A stretch of DNA of 64,000 nucleotides from Streptosporangium sandarakinum. Lineage in GTDB: Bacteria; Actinomycetota; Actinomycetes; Streptosporangiales; Streptosporangiaceae. Location: positions 496,001 through 560,000 of the forward strand of contig NZ_JACCCO010000003.1 of the NCBI RefSeq assembly GCF_013409935.1. Reading direction: 5' to 3'. Below, in pieces: positions 16,567 to 25,493 of this stretch; positions within the stretch are counted from its first letter, which is position 1; every line of letters starts with the position of its first letter. A model generated the notes under the pieces. The model saw nothing but the letters and a program-made list of their open reading frames with translations. It was not told the DNA's origin and did not search any database. Position numbers and translations under genes: made by a program.

Positions 16567-16918
16567 CTCCTCACCAGATCCGGTTCTTCGCCTGCCGGCG
16601 CTCCCTACTGGTTCTCTCACGTCAACCAACCGGCCGGACGACCTGTTCCCGCAGGTGGGAGCGACGATCCTGGGAGTGACGCCCCCACGCTCCGGCCTGG
16701 GGGAGATGTTCCTACCCTCCCCGGCGGCATCCCGCCTAGCTTTACTCATGAGGGGTCAACTCCGCCCGGCGCGGCCGTTCCGAGGGCTCCGCGCCGCGAC
16801 CGGGAACCGCGTGACCGGGCCCCGGGGCCGGGAGCGGAGCCGCCGTCCGGGCGACGCCGGTCCCGCTCTCACGGGCGTCGCCCGGGAACGTGGCCGATCC
16901 GATCGGAGGTGAGCTGAG

Positions 16919-17221
16919 ATGATCGGATTCAGGAACACCTTCGCGGCCGGGACGACGGTGCTTTCCATCATCGCCGCCCCCACCGCGGTGCCGATCCGGT
17001 CCGCGGTGGCGGCCACCGCGTCCGGAGCCGTCGCCGTCGCCGTCGCGCCCGTCTTCGCCGGCAGCGCCGACGGGGCGGCCAACGGTGTCGGGCCTCGTCG
17101 CGTGGGGAGGACCCTGTCCGACGGCGTCGCCGTCGTGCACGTCCTCGCCGGGAGCGCCGACGGGGCGGCCAACGGCGGCGGCAGCAGCCACGGGGGGATC
17201 AACGGCGACAACGGCCTGTGA
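16919..17221 (+). CDS. Small secreted or membrane-associated protein with internal repeat
   Basis: 100 residues with an excellent ribosome site (GGAGGT at 16905-16910, eight bases before the ATG). The N-terminus MIGFRNTFAAGTTVLSIIAA plus a second Ala/Val-rich stretch suggests export. The mature part contains the repeat AGSADGAANG twice, about 32 residues apart (around residues 47-56 and 77-86), and ends in a Gly/Ser/Asn tail. I do not recognise a family. The 350-base gap between it and the XRE gene holds no other gene that I can see. Confidence 0.55.
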   Translation: MIGFRNTFAAGTTVLSIIAAPTAVPIRSAVAATASGAVAVAVAPVFAGSADGAANGVGPRRVGRTLSDGVAVVHVLAGSADGAANGGGSSHGGINGDNGL

Positions 17222-17397
17222 CCGCCGTGGGCGGAACGGATCCCCGTCCCGCCCGGCAGGGCCGCGGGTCCGCGAGGCCGGCCACGGCCGCGTCGTGCCC
17301 GTCCCGTCCGGCGGGGGCGCGGGTGGCCGGGGCCGCCGCCCGGTCCGGCGCCGCCCCCCGTCCGGACCGGCCGGGGGCGCCGGTAGGCTCCGGATTC

Positions 17398-17997
17398 GTG
17401 CCGAGCATTCCGCAGCCCCTGGTCCCCGACGACGACGGTTCCGCCGACGCCGCCCTGGCGTCCGCGCTCGCCGCGTTCTCGTCCGGTACGGCCGACGCCG
17501 GCGCCGTGGTGGCGGCGCTGTCCGGTGCGCGGCTGCTCGTCCCGGTGGTGGCCCTGCTGACCTCCTCCGAGGTCGGCGAGCACGGGCTGCGCCAGGAGAA
17601 GGAGAGCGAGATGGCCCTGCCGAAGCTCGTCGGCAAGGACGGGCGGGAGGCCGTGCCGGCCTTCACCGGGGCCGAGTCGCTCCGCCTCTGGCGCCCGGAC
17701 GCCCGGCCCATCCAGACCACCGTGCCGCTGGTCTGCCAGGCCGCGGTCCACGAGGAGGCCGCCGCGGTGGTGCTCGACGTGGCGGGACCCGTGCCGTTCG
17801 TGATCGAGGGGGCCGTCCTGCGGGCCCTCGCCGCGGTCGCGTCGGGCGACGTCGGCGGACTGGGCCCGGAGGTCACCGTGGCCCGGATGGCGGACGTCCC
17901 CTCCGCCCCCGAGGCGGCCGGGGCCCAAGAGCCCGCGCGGGCCGCCGGGACGTCCGGGCGCAGGCGGTTCGGCCTGCCCTGGCGCAGGCGAGCCTGA
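17398..17997 (+). CDS. SseB family protein
   Basis: 199 residues from a GTG at 17398 (VPSIPQPLVPDDDGSADAAL). The N-terminal part matches the SseB N-terminal domain seen widely in actinobacteria: LASALAAFSSGTADAGAVVA, GARLLVPVVALL, and later KLVGKDGREAVPAFTGAESL then WRPDARPIQTTVPLVCQAAV. The C-terminal tail is Ala/Arg-rich and probably disordered. The family's biochemical role is unknown. The start was chosen where the family similarity begins; an upstream GTG at 17218 would add only low-complexity sequence. Confidence 0.75.
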   Translation: MPSIPQPLVPDDDGSADAALASALAAFSSGTADAGAVVAALSGARLLVPVVALLTSSEVGEHGLRQEKESEMALPKLVGKDGREAVPAFTGAESLRLWRPDARPIQTTVPLVCQAAVHEEAAAVVLDVAGPVPFVIEGAVLRALAAVASGDVGGLGPEVTVARMADVPSAPEAAGAQEPARAAGTSGRRRFGLPWRRRA

Positions 17998-18126
17998 CCC
18001 TCCGGCCGCACACCGGGCCCCCGGCCGCGGCGTGCAGCGGGCCGTGACCGCCCGGTGGCCGCGGCGGGCCACCCGGCCGCGGCCGTACGGCGGGCGCGAC
18101 CGGCCCGCCCGGACTATGGTCGAGCG

Positions 18127-18822
18127 GTGGTCCTCCTCCCCGCCGCGGCGGCCCTCGCCGGAGTGCTGATCGGGCTGTGGTCGCGCGTCCTGGTCGTGCG
18201 GCACTCCCTGCCCGGGGGGGAACCGCCGCCGTTCACCGTGGAGGCCGTCACCGGACTGGTCCTCGCCGCGCTCACCTGGCGGGCCGTCACCCCCGGCCTC
18301 GACCCGGCCTGGCCGGGCGGCCTCTGGGACGGCGCCGCGCGGGCCGTCGCCGCGCGGGCCGCCGGCCTCCTCGCCCTCTGCTGGCTGGCCGGGGTCTGCG
18401 TCGTGCTGGCCTTCGTCGACGCGGCCGTCCGCCGGCTGCCCGACCGGCTCACGCTCGCCGCCTACCTCGGCACCGGCGTCCTGCTGACGGTGTCCGCCGC
18501 GGCCGGGGGACGGTGGGGCGACCTGCCGCGGGCCGGGCTCGGCGGGCTCGCGCTGGCGGCCTTCTACCTGCTGCTCTTCCTGGTCAACCCGGCGGGGATG
18601 GGGCTGGGCGACGTCAAGCTCGCCGCGAGCCTCGGCACCGCGCTCGGCTGGCTCGGCTGGGGCGTCCTCGTCGCCGGCGCGTTCCTGGGCTTCCTGGCGG
18701 GAGGCGTCTACGGCGTCGCCCTGCTGGCCACGCGCCGCGCCGGCCGCCGCAGCGAGATCCCGTTCGGCCCGTTCATGGTCTTCGGCGCGTTCGCGGCGGT
18801 CCTCGCCGCCCCGCTCCTCTGA
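18127..18822 (+). CDS. A24 family prepilin peptidase
   Basis: About 231 residues with seven or eight hydrophobic segments. The two aspartates of the type IV prepilin peptidase active site are visible: one in [14 protein letters not shown] (Asp, then Leu-Pro-Asp), the other in [13 protein letters not shown] (GxGD). It lacks the N-terminal cysteine-rich methyltransferase domain, as in many actinobacterial forms. It would cleave type IV pilin-like (Flp/Tad or competence-type) precursors at the membrane. No pilus genes are nearby. The start is uncertain between 18055 and 18127. Confidence 0.85.
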   Translation: MVLLPAAAALAGVLIGLWSRVLVVRHSLPGGEPPPFTVEAVTGLVLAALTWRAVTPGLDPAWPGGLWDGAARAVAARAAGLLALCWLAGVCVVLAFVDAAVRRLPDRLTLAAYLGTGVLLTVSAAAGGRWGDLPRAGLGGLALAAFYLLLFLVNPAGMGLGDVKLAASLGTALGWLGWGVLVAGAFLGFLAGGVYGVALLATRRAGRRSEIPFGPFMVFGAFAAVLAAPLL

Positions 18823-18913
18823 TCCCCGCCCGGCGCGGCCCGCCGTACGGGCCGGTGTCTCACCAGGTGAGCTGCGGCCATTCCAGTGGGCGGCACATGG
18901 AAGACTTGTCATC

Positions 18914-20092
18914 ATGTTGCGCTGGTTGACCGCAGGAGAGTCCCACGGCCCCGAGCTCGTCGCGATCCTCGAAGGCCTGCCCGCCGGGGTGGAGGTGACC
19001 ACGGCCGACATCGACGAGGCGCTGGCCAGGCGCCGCCTCGGCTACGGCCGCGGCGCCCGGATGAAGTTCGAGCAGGACGTGGTGACCATCGCCGGCGGCG
19101 TACGGCACGGCCGCACGCTCGGCAGCCCCGTCGCCGTCCGCGTGGGCAACACCGAGTGGCCCAAGTGGGAGACGGTCATGGCGGCCGACCCGGTGGACCC
19201 GGCGCTGCTGGAGGGCCAGGCCCGCAACGCGCCGCGCTCGCGCCCGCGCCCCGGCCACGCCGACCTGGCGGGCATGCAGAAGTACGGCTTCGACGACGCC
19301 CGCCCGGTCCTGGACCGCGCCAGCGCCCGCGAGACCGCCGCCCGGGTCGCCCTCGGCCAGGTCGCGAAGAAGTTCCTCAAGCAGGCCCTCGGCGTCGACA
19401 TCGTCAGCCACGTCCTGTCGATCGGCGGGGCCGGCACGACCTCCGAGACGCTGCCCGGACCTGACGACCTGGCGAGGATCGACGCCGACCCGGTGCGCTG
19501 CGCCGACCCGGCCGGCAGCGCCGCCATGGTCGCCGAGATCGACCGGGCGCACAAGGACGGCGACACCCTCGGCGGCGTCGTCGAGGTCGTCGCCTACGGC
19601 CTGCCGCCGGGCCTGGGCAGCTACACCCACTGGGACCGCCGCCTCGACGCCCGCCTCGCCGCGGCCCTGATGGGCATCCAGGCGATCAAGGGCGTCGCCC
19701 TCGGCGACGGCTTCGAGACCGCCCGCCGCCCCGGCTCCCGGGCCCACGACGAGATCGAGAACACCTCCGAGGGGGTCCGCCGGATCACCAACCGCGCCGG
19801 CGGCGTGGAGGGCGGCATGACCAACGGCGAGCCGCTGCGGGTGAGCGCGGCGATGAAACCGATCTCCACCGTCCCCCGGGCGCTGGCCACGATCGACGTG
19901 CTGACCGGTGAGGCGGCCAAGGCCCACCACGAGCGTTCCGACGTGTGCGCCGTACCGGCCGCCGCGATCGTCGCCGAGGCGATGGTCGCGCTCGTCCTGG
20001 CCGACGCCGCGCTGGAGAAGTTCGGCGGCGACTCGGTCGAGGAGGTCGCCCGCAACCTCGCCGGCTACCTGTCCTCGATGGTGATCAAGTGA
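18914..20092 (+). CDS. aroC: Chorismate synthase
   Basis: 392 residues. Signatures: [20 protein letters not shown] at the N-terminus, [19 protein letters not shown], then [40 protein letters not shown], and the late GRGGVEGG-equivalent [20 protein letters not shown]. It makes chorismate from 5-enolpyruvylshikimate 3-phosphate using reduced FMN. It is the first gene of the aro operon and is followed by a 14-codon frame and aroK. Confidence 0.97.
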   Translation: MLRWLTAGESHGPELVAILEGLPAGVEVTTADIDEALARRRLGYGRGARMKFEQDVVTIAGGVRHGRTLGSPVAVRVGNTEWPKWETVMAADPVDPALLEGQARNAPRSRPRPGHADLAGMQKYGFDDARPVLDRASARETAARVALGQVAKKFLKQALGVDIVSHVLSIGGAGTTSETLPGPDDLARIDADPVRCADPAGSAAMVAEIDRAHKDGDTLGGVVEVVAYGLPPGLGSYTHWDRRLDARLAAALMGIQAIKGVALGDGFETARRPGSRAHDEIENTSEGVRRITNRAGGVEGGMTNGEPLRVSAAMKPISTVPRALATIDVLTGEAAKAHHERSDVCAVPAAAIVAEAMVALVLADAALEKFGGDSVEEVARNLAGYLSSMVIK

Positions 20093-20118
20093 CCGGGCGC
20101 GCCGCCGGGCGGAGGACC

Positions 20119-20163
20119 ATGGAGAAAGCCACCGAGAAGGCCACGGAGAAGGAGACACGGTGA
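20119..20163 (+). CDS. 14-codon repeat-built leader frame between aroC and aroK
   Basis: ATG at 20119 reads [14 protein letters not shown] and stops at 20161-20163, overlapping the aroK GTG (GTGA). It is built of three 12-base units (GAGAARGCCACS-like). GGAGG at 20111-20115 lies three bases upstream. It may couple aroK translation to aroC or simply be a repeat expansion that carries the aroK SD (AAGGAG at 20149-20154). Confidence 0.3.
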   Translation: MEKATEKATEKETR

Positions 20164-20663
20164 GTCCCCGCGCAGTTCTGATCGGCCCCCCCGGAGCGGG
20201 CAAGTCGACCGTCGGCAGGCTGCTCGCCGGACGGCTCGGCACCGCCTTCCGCGACACCGACGCCGACGTCGAGGCCGTGGCGGGCAAGCCCGTCAGCGAC
20301 ATCTTCGTCGAGGACGGCGAGGAGCGCTTCCGCGAGCTGGAGGCCGAGGCCGTACGGCGGGCGCTGACCGAGCACGACGGCGTGCTGGCCCTCGGCGGCG
20401 GCGCGGTCCTCTCCGAGGAGACGCGGGAACTGCTGGCCGGCCACCCGGTGGTCTACCTGGAGGTCGGCCTGTCGCAGGCGGTCCAGCGGGTGGGCCTGGC
20501 CTCGGCGCGGCCGCTGCTCGTGCTGAACCCGCGCAGCCGGCTGAAGAAGCTCATGGACGAGCGCCGCCCGGTCTACGAGGGCCTGGCCACCGTCGTCGTG
20601 GCCACCGACGACCGCGAGCCGGGCGAGGTCGCCGACGAGATCGCGAAGGGGCTGCGGCCGTGA
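20160..20663 (+). CDS. aroK: Shikimate kinase
   Basis: 167 residues from GTG 20160 with AAGGAG five bases upstream. Walker A is [19 protein letters not shown], the shikimate-binding [18 protein letters not shown] follows, then [17 protein letters not shown] and the glycine-rich [17 protein letters not shown]. The lid arginine lies in [20 protein letters not shown] and the adenine loop in ERRPVY-like RRPVYEGLA. It phosphorylates shikimate with ATP. It overlaps aroB by GTGA. Confidence 0.96.
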   Translation: MSPRAVLIGPPGAGKSTVGRLLAGRLGTAFRDTDADVEAVAGKPVSDIFVEDGEERFRELEAEAVRRALTEHDGVLALGGGAVLSEETRELLAGHPVVYLEVGLSQAVQRVGLASARPLLVLNPRSRLKKLMDERRPVYEGLATVVVATDDREPGEVADEIAKGLRP

Positions 20664-21736
20664 CCGTCTCCAGGATCAGGGTCGGCGGGGCGGCCCCCTA
20701 CGACGTCGTCGTCGGCGCCGGCGTGCTCGGCGAGCTGGGCGGCCTGCTCGGCGAGGGGGTCCGCACCGTCGCGGTGGTCCACCCCGTGAGCCTGCCGGAG
20801 ATCGCGCGCCCGGTCCACGGCGCCCTGGAGTCGGCCGGGTACGAGGTCGTCGCGCTGCCGGTGCCCGACGGCGAGCGGGCCAAGACGGCCGAGGTGGCCG
20901 CCGGCCTGTGGTCGGAGTTCGGCCGGCACGGCATGACCCGCTCCGACGCCGTGGTCGGCGTCGGCGGGGGAGCGACCACCGACCTCGCCGGGTTCGCCGC
21001 CGCGACCTGGCTGCGCGGCGTCAAGGTCGTGCAGGTGCCGACCACCCTGCTCGGCATGGTCGACGCGGCGGTCGGCGGCAAGACCGGGATCAACACCCCG
21101 GAGGGCAAGAACCTCGTCGGCTCCTTCCACCCGCCGGCCGGCGTCCTGTGCGACCTCGCCACGCTGGTCTCGGTGCCCCGCGACGACTACGTCGCGGGCC
21201 TGGCCGAGGTCATCAAGGGCGGCTTCATCGCCGACCCGGAGATCCTGGCGCTCATCGAGGACGACCCCGAGGGCGCCCGGCACCCCGAGGGACGGCACAC
21301 CCGCGAGCTGATCGAGCGCAAGGTGCGGGTCAAGGCCGACGTCGTCGGCGCCGACCTGCGCGAGAGCGGCCTGCGGGAGATCCTCAACTACGGCCACACC
21401 CTCGCCCACGCCATCGAGCGGGCCGAGGACTACCGGATGCGCCACGGCGAGGCCGTGGCCATCGGCATGGTCTACGCCGCCGAGCTGTCCCGGCTGGACG
21501 GCCGGATCGGCACGGCGATCGTGGAGCGGACCCGCTCGATCCTGACGTCGGTCGGGCTGCCCACGGCCTACCGCCGCGAGGCCTGGCCGGAGCTGCGCGA
21601 CCACATGCGCCTGGACAAGAAGAGCCGCGGGGCCAGGCTGCGTTTCGTCGTCCTGGACGACCTGGCTAAGGTGTCTCCGCTGGAGGATCCGCCCGAGGAG
21701 CTGCTCGAGGCCGCCTACCACGAGATCGCCCGGTAG
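20660..21736 (+). CDS. aroB: 3-dehydroquinate synthase
   Basis: 358 residues from GTG 20660. NAD-binding [20 protein letters not shown] and the conserved [20 protein letters not shown] are present, as are [20 protein letters not shown], the zinc-binding Glu/His set ([43 protein letters not shown]) and the C-terminal [17 protein letters not shown]. It converts DAHP to 3-dehydroquinate. The operon position between aroK and aroQ is the standard actinobacterial order. Confidence 0.97.
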   Translation: MTVSRIRVGGAAPYDVVVGAGVLGELGGLLGEGVRTVAVVHPVSLPEIARPVHGALESAGYEVVALPVPDGERAKTAEVAAGLWSEFGRHGMTRSDAVVGVGGGATTDLAGFAAATWLRGVKVVQVPTTLLGMVDAAVGGKTGINTPEGKNLVGSFHPPAGVLCDLATLVSVPRDDYVAGLAEVIKGGFIADPEILALIEDDPEGARHPEGRHTRELIERKVRVKADVVGADLRESGLREILNYGHTLAHAIERAEDYRMRHGEAVAIGMVYAAELSRLDGRIGTAIVERTRSILTSVGLPTAYRREAWPELRDHMRLDKKSRGARLRFVVLDDLAKVSPLEDPPEELLEAAYHEIAR

Positions 21737-21827
21737 CCCCCGGCCGGCCCGTCCCCGCGGCCCGGCGGACCGCAGCACGGAAGGCACGGCCCCGGCGGGC
21801 CGCGCGGTGACGAGGAAGATCGGTGGA

Positions 21828-22259
21828 ATGAGACCCGTCTACGTGTTCAACGGCCCCAACCTGTCGCGGCTCGGCACGAGAGAGCCCGACGTCTACGGCG
21901 CGGAGACCTTCGAGGACCTGGTGGAGCTCTGCCGGGAGGCCGGCAGGGAGCTGGGCCTGTCGGTGGACGTCCGGCAGACCGACGACGAGGCCGAGCTGGT
22001 GGGCTGGCTGCACGAGGCGGCCGACTCGCGGACCCCGGTGGTGCTGAACCCGGCGGCGTTCACCCACTACTCCTACGCGCTGCGCGACGCCATCGCCCAG
22101 CGCACCGCGCCCCTCGTCGAGGTGCACATCTCCAACCCGGCCGCGCGGGAGGAGTTCCGCCACAACTCGGTCGTCGCGGGGGTGGCCACCGGCACCGTCG
22201 CGGGCTTCGGCCTCCGGTCCTACGCGCTCGCGCTGCGCGCCATCGCGGAGGAGGCGTGA
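21828..22259 (+). CDS. aroQ: Type II 3-dehydroquinate dehydratase
   Basis: 143 residues from ATG 21828 ([20 protein letters not shown]). The family loop NGPNL-x-x-LG-x-REP-x-x-YG with its catalytic Tyr is intact. So are [17 protein letters not shown] and [19 protein letters not shown] with the catalytic His, and the C-terminal [18 protein letters not shown] is a small departure from the usual THTSVAL. I chose this start over GTG 21807 because it fits family length and AGGAAG lies nine bases upstream. It overlaps the hydrolase gene that follows. Confidence 0.93.
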   Translation: MRPVYVFNGPNLSRLGTREPDVYGAETFEDLVELCREAGRELGLSVDVRQTDDEAELVGWLHEAADSRTPVVLNPAAFTHYSYALRDAIAQRTAPLVEVHISNPAAREEFRHNSVVAGVATGTVAGFGLRSYALALRAIAEEA

Positions 22260-23017
22260 TGGGTTACCGTTCCTTCGTCGCCGTCGGCGACAGCTTCACC
22301 GAGGGCATGAACGACCCCGGGACCGGCGGGGCCTTCCGCGGCTGGGCCGACCGGGTGGCCGAGCGGCTGGCCGCGCTCGACCCGGAGTTCCGCTACGCCA
22401 ACCTGGCCGTGCGCGGCAAGCTCATCGACCAGATCATCGCCGAGCAGCTGCCGCGGGCGATCGAGATGCGCCCCGACCTGGTCAGCTTCTGCGCCGGCGG
22501 CAACGACCTGCTGCGGCCCGGCAGCGACCCCGACCGGATGGCCAAGAAGATCGCGACGGCCGTGCGCGAGCTGCGGGCCACCGGCGCCGAGGTGCTGCTG
22601 TTCACCGGCGTGGACCCGCGCGACACCCCGATCATGCGCCGCGCCCGCGGCACCTTCGCGATCTTCTTCATGCACCTCCGGTCCATCGCCGACCTGCACG
22701 GCTGCCATCTGGTGGACCAGTGGTCGATGCAGGGGCTGCGCGACTGGCGGGCCTGGAGCGAGGACCGCCTGCACATGAACGAGGAGGGCCACCGGATGGT
22801 GGCCGCCAAGGTGTGCGAGGTGCTCGGGATCGACGCCGACGACGACTGGCGGAAGACCTGGCCGCCGCTCGACCGCGTCGATCCGGCGGCCAAGCGCCGC
22901 GAGGACATCCAGTGGCTGCGCGAGCACTTCGGCCCGTGGGTGGTCCGCCGGATCCGCAGGCGCTCCTCCGGCGACGGCCTCGACCCCAAGCGCCCCGACC
23001 TGGAGCTGTTCCGCTGA
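22259..23017 (+). CDS. SGNH/GDSL-type hydrolase
   Basis: 252 residues from ATG 22259 with GGAGGAGG just upstream. Block I is VAVGDSFTEGMND with the nucleophile Ser, block III is CAGGNDLLRPG, and block V is DRLHMNEEGHRMVA with the Asp-x-x-His pair. There is no signal peptide, so the enzyme is cytoplasmic. The substrate (an ester or acetyl group) is unknown. It is the last gene of the aro operon and its start overlaps the aroQ stop, so it is co-expressed with the shikimate genes without an obvious metabolic reason. Confidence 0.9.
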   Translation: MGYRSFVAVGDSFTEGMNDPGTGGAFRGWADRVAERLAALDPEFRYANLAVRGKLIDQIIAEQLPRAIEMRPDLVSFCAGGNDLLRPGSDPDRMAKKIATAVRELRATGAEVLLFTGVDPRDTPIMRRARGTFAIFFMHLRSIADLHGCHLVDQWSMQGLRDWRAWSEDRLHMNEEGHRMVAAKVCEVLGIDADDDWRKTWPPLDRVDPAAKRREDIQWLREHFGPWVVRRIRRRSSGDGLDPKRPDLELFR

Positions 23018-23126
23018 TCCCCCGCGAGGGAGGGAGAGCCGCCGGAGCGGCCCCGTACGGCCCGGCCCCGGCGCGCGCCGTACCGGACCGGAGCCCGGCG
23101 CCGTACCGGGGCCGGGCGCGGGGCCG

Positions 23127-25238
23127 TCAGGAGTCCGCGAGCCGCCGCAGCGCCTGGCGGACCTTCTCCGGGTCGTTGGTGGGCCAGAACGGCGGCAGGG
23201 AGTCGCGCAGGAAGCCGGCGTAGCGGGCGGTGGACAGCCGGGGGTCGAGGACCGCGACCACGCCCTTGTCGTGCTGGCTGCGCAGCAGGCGGCCCGCCCC
23301 CTGCGCGAGCAGCAGGGCGGCGTGGGTGGCGGCGACCGCCATGAAGCCGTTGCCGCCCTTGGCCGCCACGTGCCGCTGGCGGGCGGAGGTCAGCGGGTCG
23401 TCGGGCCGGGGGAACGGGATGCGGTCGATGATGACCAGCCGCAGCGACGGCCCCGGCACGTCCACCCCCTGCCACAGCGACAGGGTGCCGAACAGGCAGG
23501 TCGGCTCGTCCTCGGCGAACTGCTTGACCAGCAGCATGGTGGAGTCGTCGCCCTGGCACAGCAGCGGCACGCTCAGCCGGTCGCGCAGGGCCTCGGTGGC
23601 GGCCTTGGCGGCGCGCATCGAGGAGAACAGGCCGAGGGTCCGGCCGCCGGCCGCCTCGATCAGCTCGGTGATCTCCTCCAGGTACGCCTCGGGCAGGCCG
23701 TCGCGGCCCGGCTGGGGCAGGTGCCTGGCGACGTAGAGGATGCCGCTGCGCGGGTGGTCGAACGGTGAGCCGACGTCGAGGCCGGTCCAGTTCTTCGCGC
23801 GCTTTCCGCTCTTCTTGTCCGACTTGCCAGTGGTCTTGTCCGCGCCGCCGACGCCCTCCCCGGAGTCGCCCTCGGCGGCGTCCCTGGAACGGTCACCGGT
23901 GCCGAGGCCCCACTGGCGGGCCAGGCCGTCGAAGGCGCCGCCCAGGGCGAGCGTCGCGGAGGTCAGGACCACCGTACGGTCGCCGAAGAGCTTGTCGCGC
24001 AGCATCCCCGCCACGGTCAGCGGGGCGATCCGCAGCACGGGCGGACGTCGGTCGGTGCCGGCGTCCAGCCAGACGACCTCGGCCCGGTCGATCTCCTCGG
24101 CGTGGCCGAAGGCGTCGAGGATCCGCTGGGCGGTGTCGTGGACCTCGTCCAGGGCGGTGAAGGCCGCCTTGCGCAGCCCGGCGCCCTCGGGGTCGTCCTT
24201 GTCGCCGCCCTGGCGCGGGCCCAGGGAGGTGATGCACGCCCACGCCGCGTCGCGGATCAGGGCGAGGGTCAGGCCGAGCACCTGGGGCAGCTCGTCGAGC
24301 CGGCCGGGCGGCGCGGCGGCCAGCAGGGCCTTGAGGTCCTCGCCCGCCTCCATGAGGCGGTCGGAGGTCGGCTGGTCGATCAGCCGCCCCACCCGCCGCA
24401 CGGCCGCCATGACCATGGTCTCCGACAGCTCGCCGCTGACCACGGAGGTGACCCGGTCGACCAGCTCGTGGGCCTCGTCCACCACGACCACCTCGTGCTC
24501 GGGCAGCAGCGGGAAGTCCTCCATCGCGTCGATCGCCAGCAGCGCGTGGTTGGTGACGACGATGTCGGACTCCCCGGCGCGGGCGCGGGCCAGCTCGGCG
24601 AAGCACTCGGCCCCGCTGGGGCAGCGGGTGGCGCCCAGGCACTCCCTGGCGCTCACCGAGAACTGCCGCCAGGCCTGCTCGTTGACGCCGGGCACCAGCT
24701 CGTCGCGGTCGCCGGTCTCGGTCTCCTCGGCCCACTCCTGGATGCGCTGGACCATCCGCCCGGTCGCGCTCACCTCGCGCGGGTCGAAGAGCTGGTCCTG
24801 CTCGTCCTCGGGCCACCCCGCGGTGGCCTTGTAGCGGCACAGGTAGTTGCGGCGGCCCTTGAGGATCGCGAACGTGGGCTCGTGCGGCAGGTGCGGGGCG
24901 AGCGCGTCGGCCAGCCGGGGCAGGTCGCGGTCGACGAGCTGGCGCTGGAGCGCGATGGTGGCGGTGGAGACCACCACGGCGCCATCGGAGGTCATCGCGT
25001 GCCGGACCGAGGGGATCAGGTAGGCGAGGGACTTGCCGGTGCCGGTGCCGGCCTGGACGGCCAGGTGCTCGCCCTTGTCGATGGCCCGCTGGACGGCCCG
25101 CGCCATCGTGAGCTGACCGGGCCGCTCGACCCCTCCGACCGCCTTGACGGCGGTGCTCAGCAACTCCTCGACGGGGGGCAGGAGCTCCTGCGAGGAGGCG
25201 TCGTCGGCTTCGGCGTGGGTGATGGAGTCGGTCGGCAC
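23127..25238 (-). CDS. DinG/XPD-type ATP-dependent DNA helicase
   Basis: About 703 residues from GTG 25238; the frame stays open to 25358, so the start is uncertain. Superfamily 2 motifs: Walker A VQAGTGTGKSLAYLIPSVRH, DEAH in VVVVDEAHELVDRV, motif III-like VVLTSATLALGG, and the C-terminal QGAGRLLRSQHDKGVVAVLDPR. Four cysteines between motifs Ia and II (NYLCRYKA; ECLGATRCPSGAECF) are placed like the iron-sulfur cluster of DinG and XPD. It would unwind forked DNA or R-loops 5' to 3' after damage. A basic Lys/Ser-rich insert at about residues 460-490 is unusual. Confidence 0.9.
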   Translation of the reverse strand: MPTDSITHAEADDASSQELLPPVEELLSTAVKAVGGVERPGQLTMARAVQRAIDKGEHLAVQAGTGTGKSLAYLIPSVRHAMTSDGAVVVSTATIALQRQLVDRDLPRLADALAPHLPHEPTFAILKGRRNYLCRYKATAGWPEDEQDQLFDPREVSATGRMVQRIQEWAEETETGDRDELVPGVNEQAWRQFSVSARECLGATRCPSGAECFAELARARAGESDIVVTNHALLAIDAMEDFPLLPEHEVVVVDEAHELVDRVTSVVSGELSETMVMAAVRRVGRLIDQPTSDRLMEAGEDLKALLAAAPPGRLDELPQVLGLTLALIRDAAWACITSLGPRQGGDKDDPEGAGLRKAAFTALDEVHDTAQRILDAFGHAEEIDRAEVVWLDAGTDRRPPVLRIAPLTVAGMLRDKLFGDRTVVLTSATLALGGAFDGLARQWGLGTGDRSRDAAEGDSGEGVGGADKTTGKSDKKSGKRAKNWTGLDVGSPFDHPRSGILYVARHLPQPGRDGLPEAYLEEITELIEAAGGRTLGLFSSMRAAKAATEALRDRLSVPLLCQGDDSTMLLVKQFAEDEPTCLFGTLSLWQGVDVPGPSLRLVIIDRIPFPRPDDPLTSARQRHVAAKGGNGFMAVAATHAALLLAQGAGRLLRSQHDKGVVAVLDPRLSTARYAGFLRDSLPPFWPTNDPEKVRQALRRLADS

Positions 25239-25493
25239 GACAGCCAACCGTACTCGGTCCCCACGACGATCGCCGCCGCTCCGGCCGGTGAGTGCGCGGA
25301 CGCGTCCCGGCATTCCGGAAGCCATGTCCCATGTCGCGTGGCAGACTGGCTCCGGCACCCGGCCGCCGGAACGCCCTCGGTCGAAAGGAGATCGTCCGTT
25401 TCGGTGTCACCGGGGTGAAAGATGGGGACGAAAGGACCGGTTCGGTAGAGTTTCCCGGGGTCGAGTGGACGAATAAAGGCTGGTTGAAGCACG

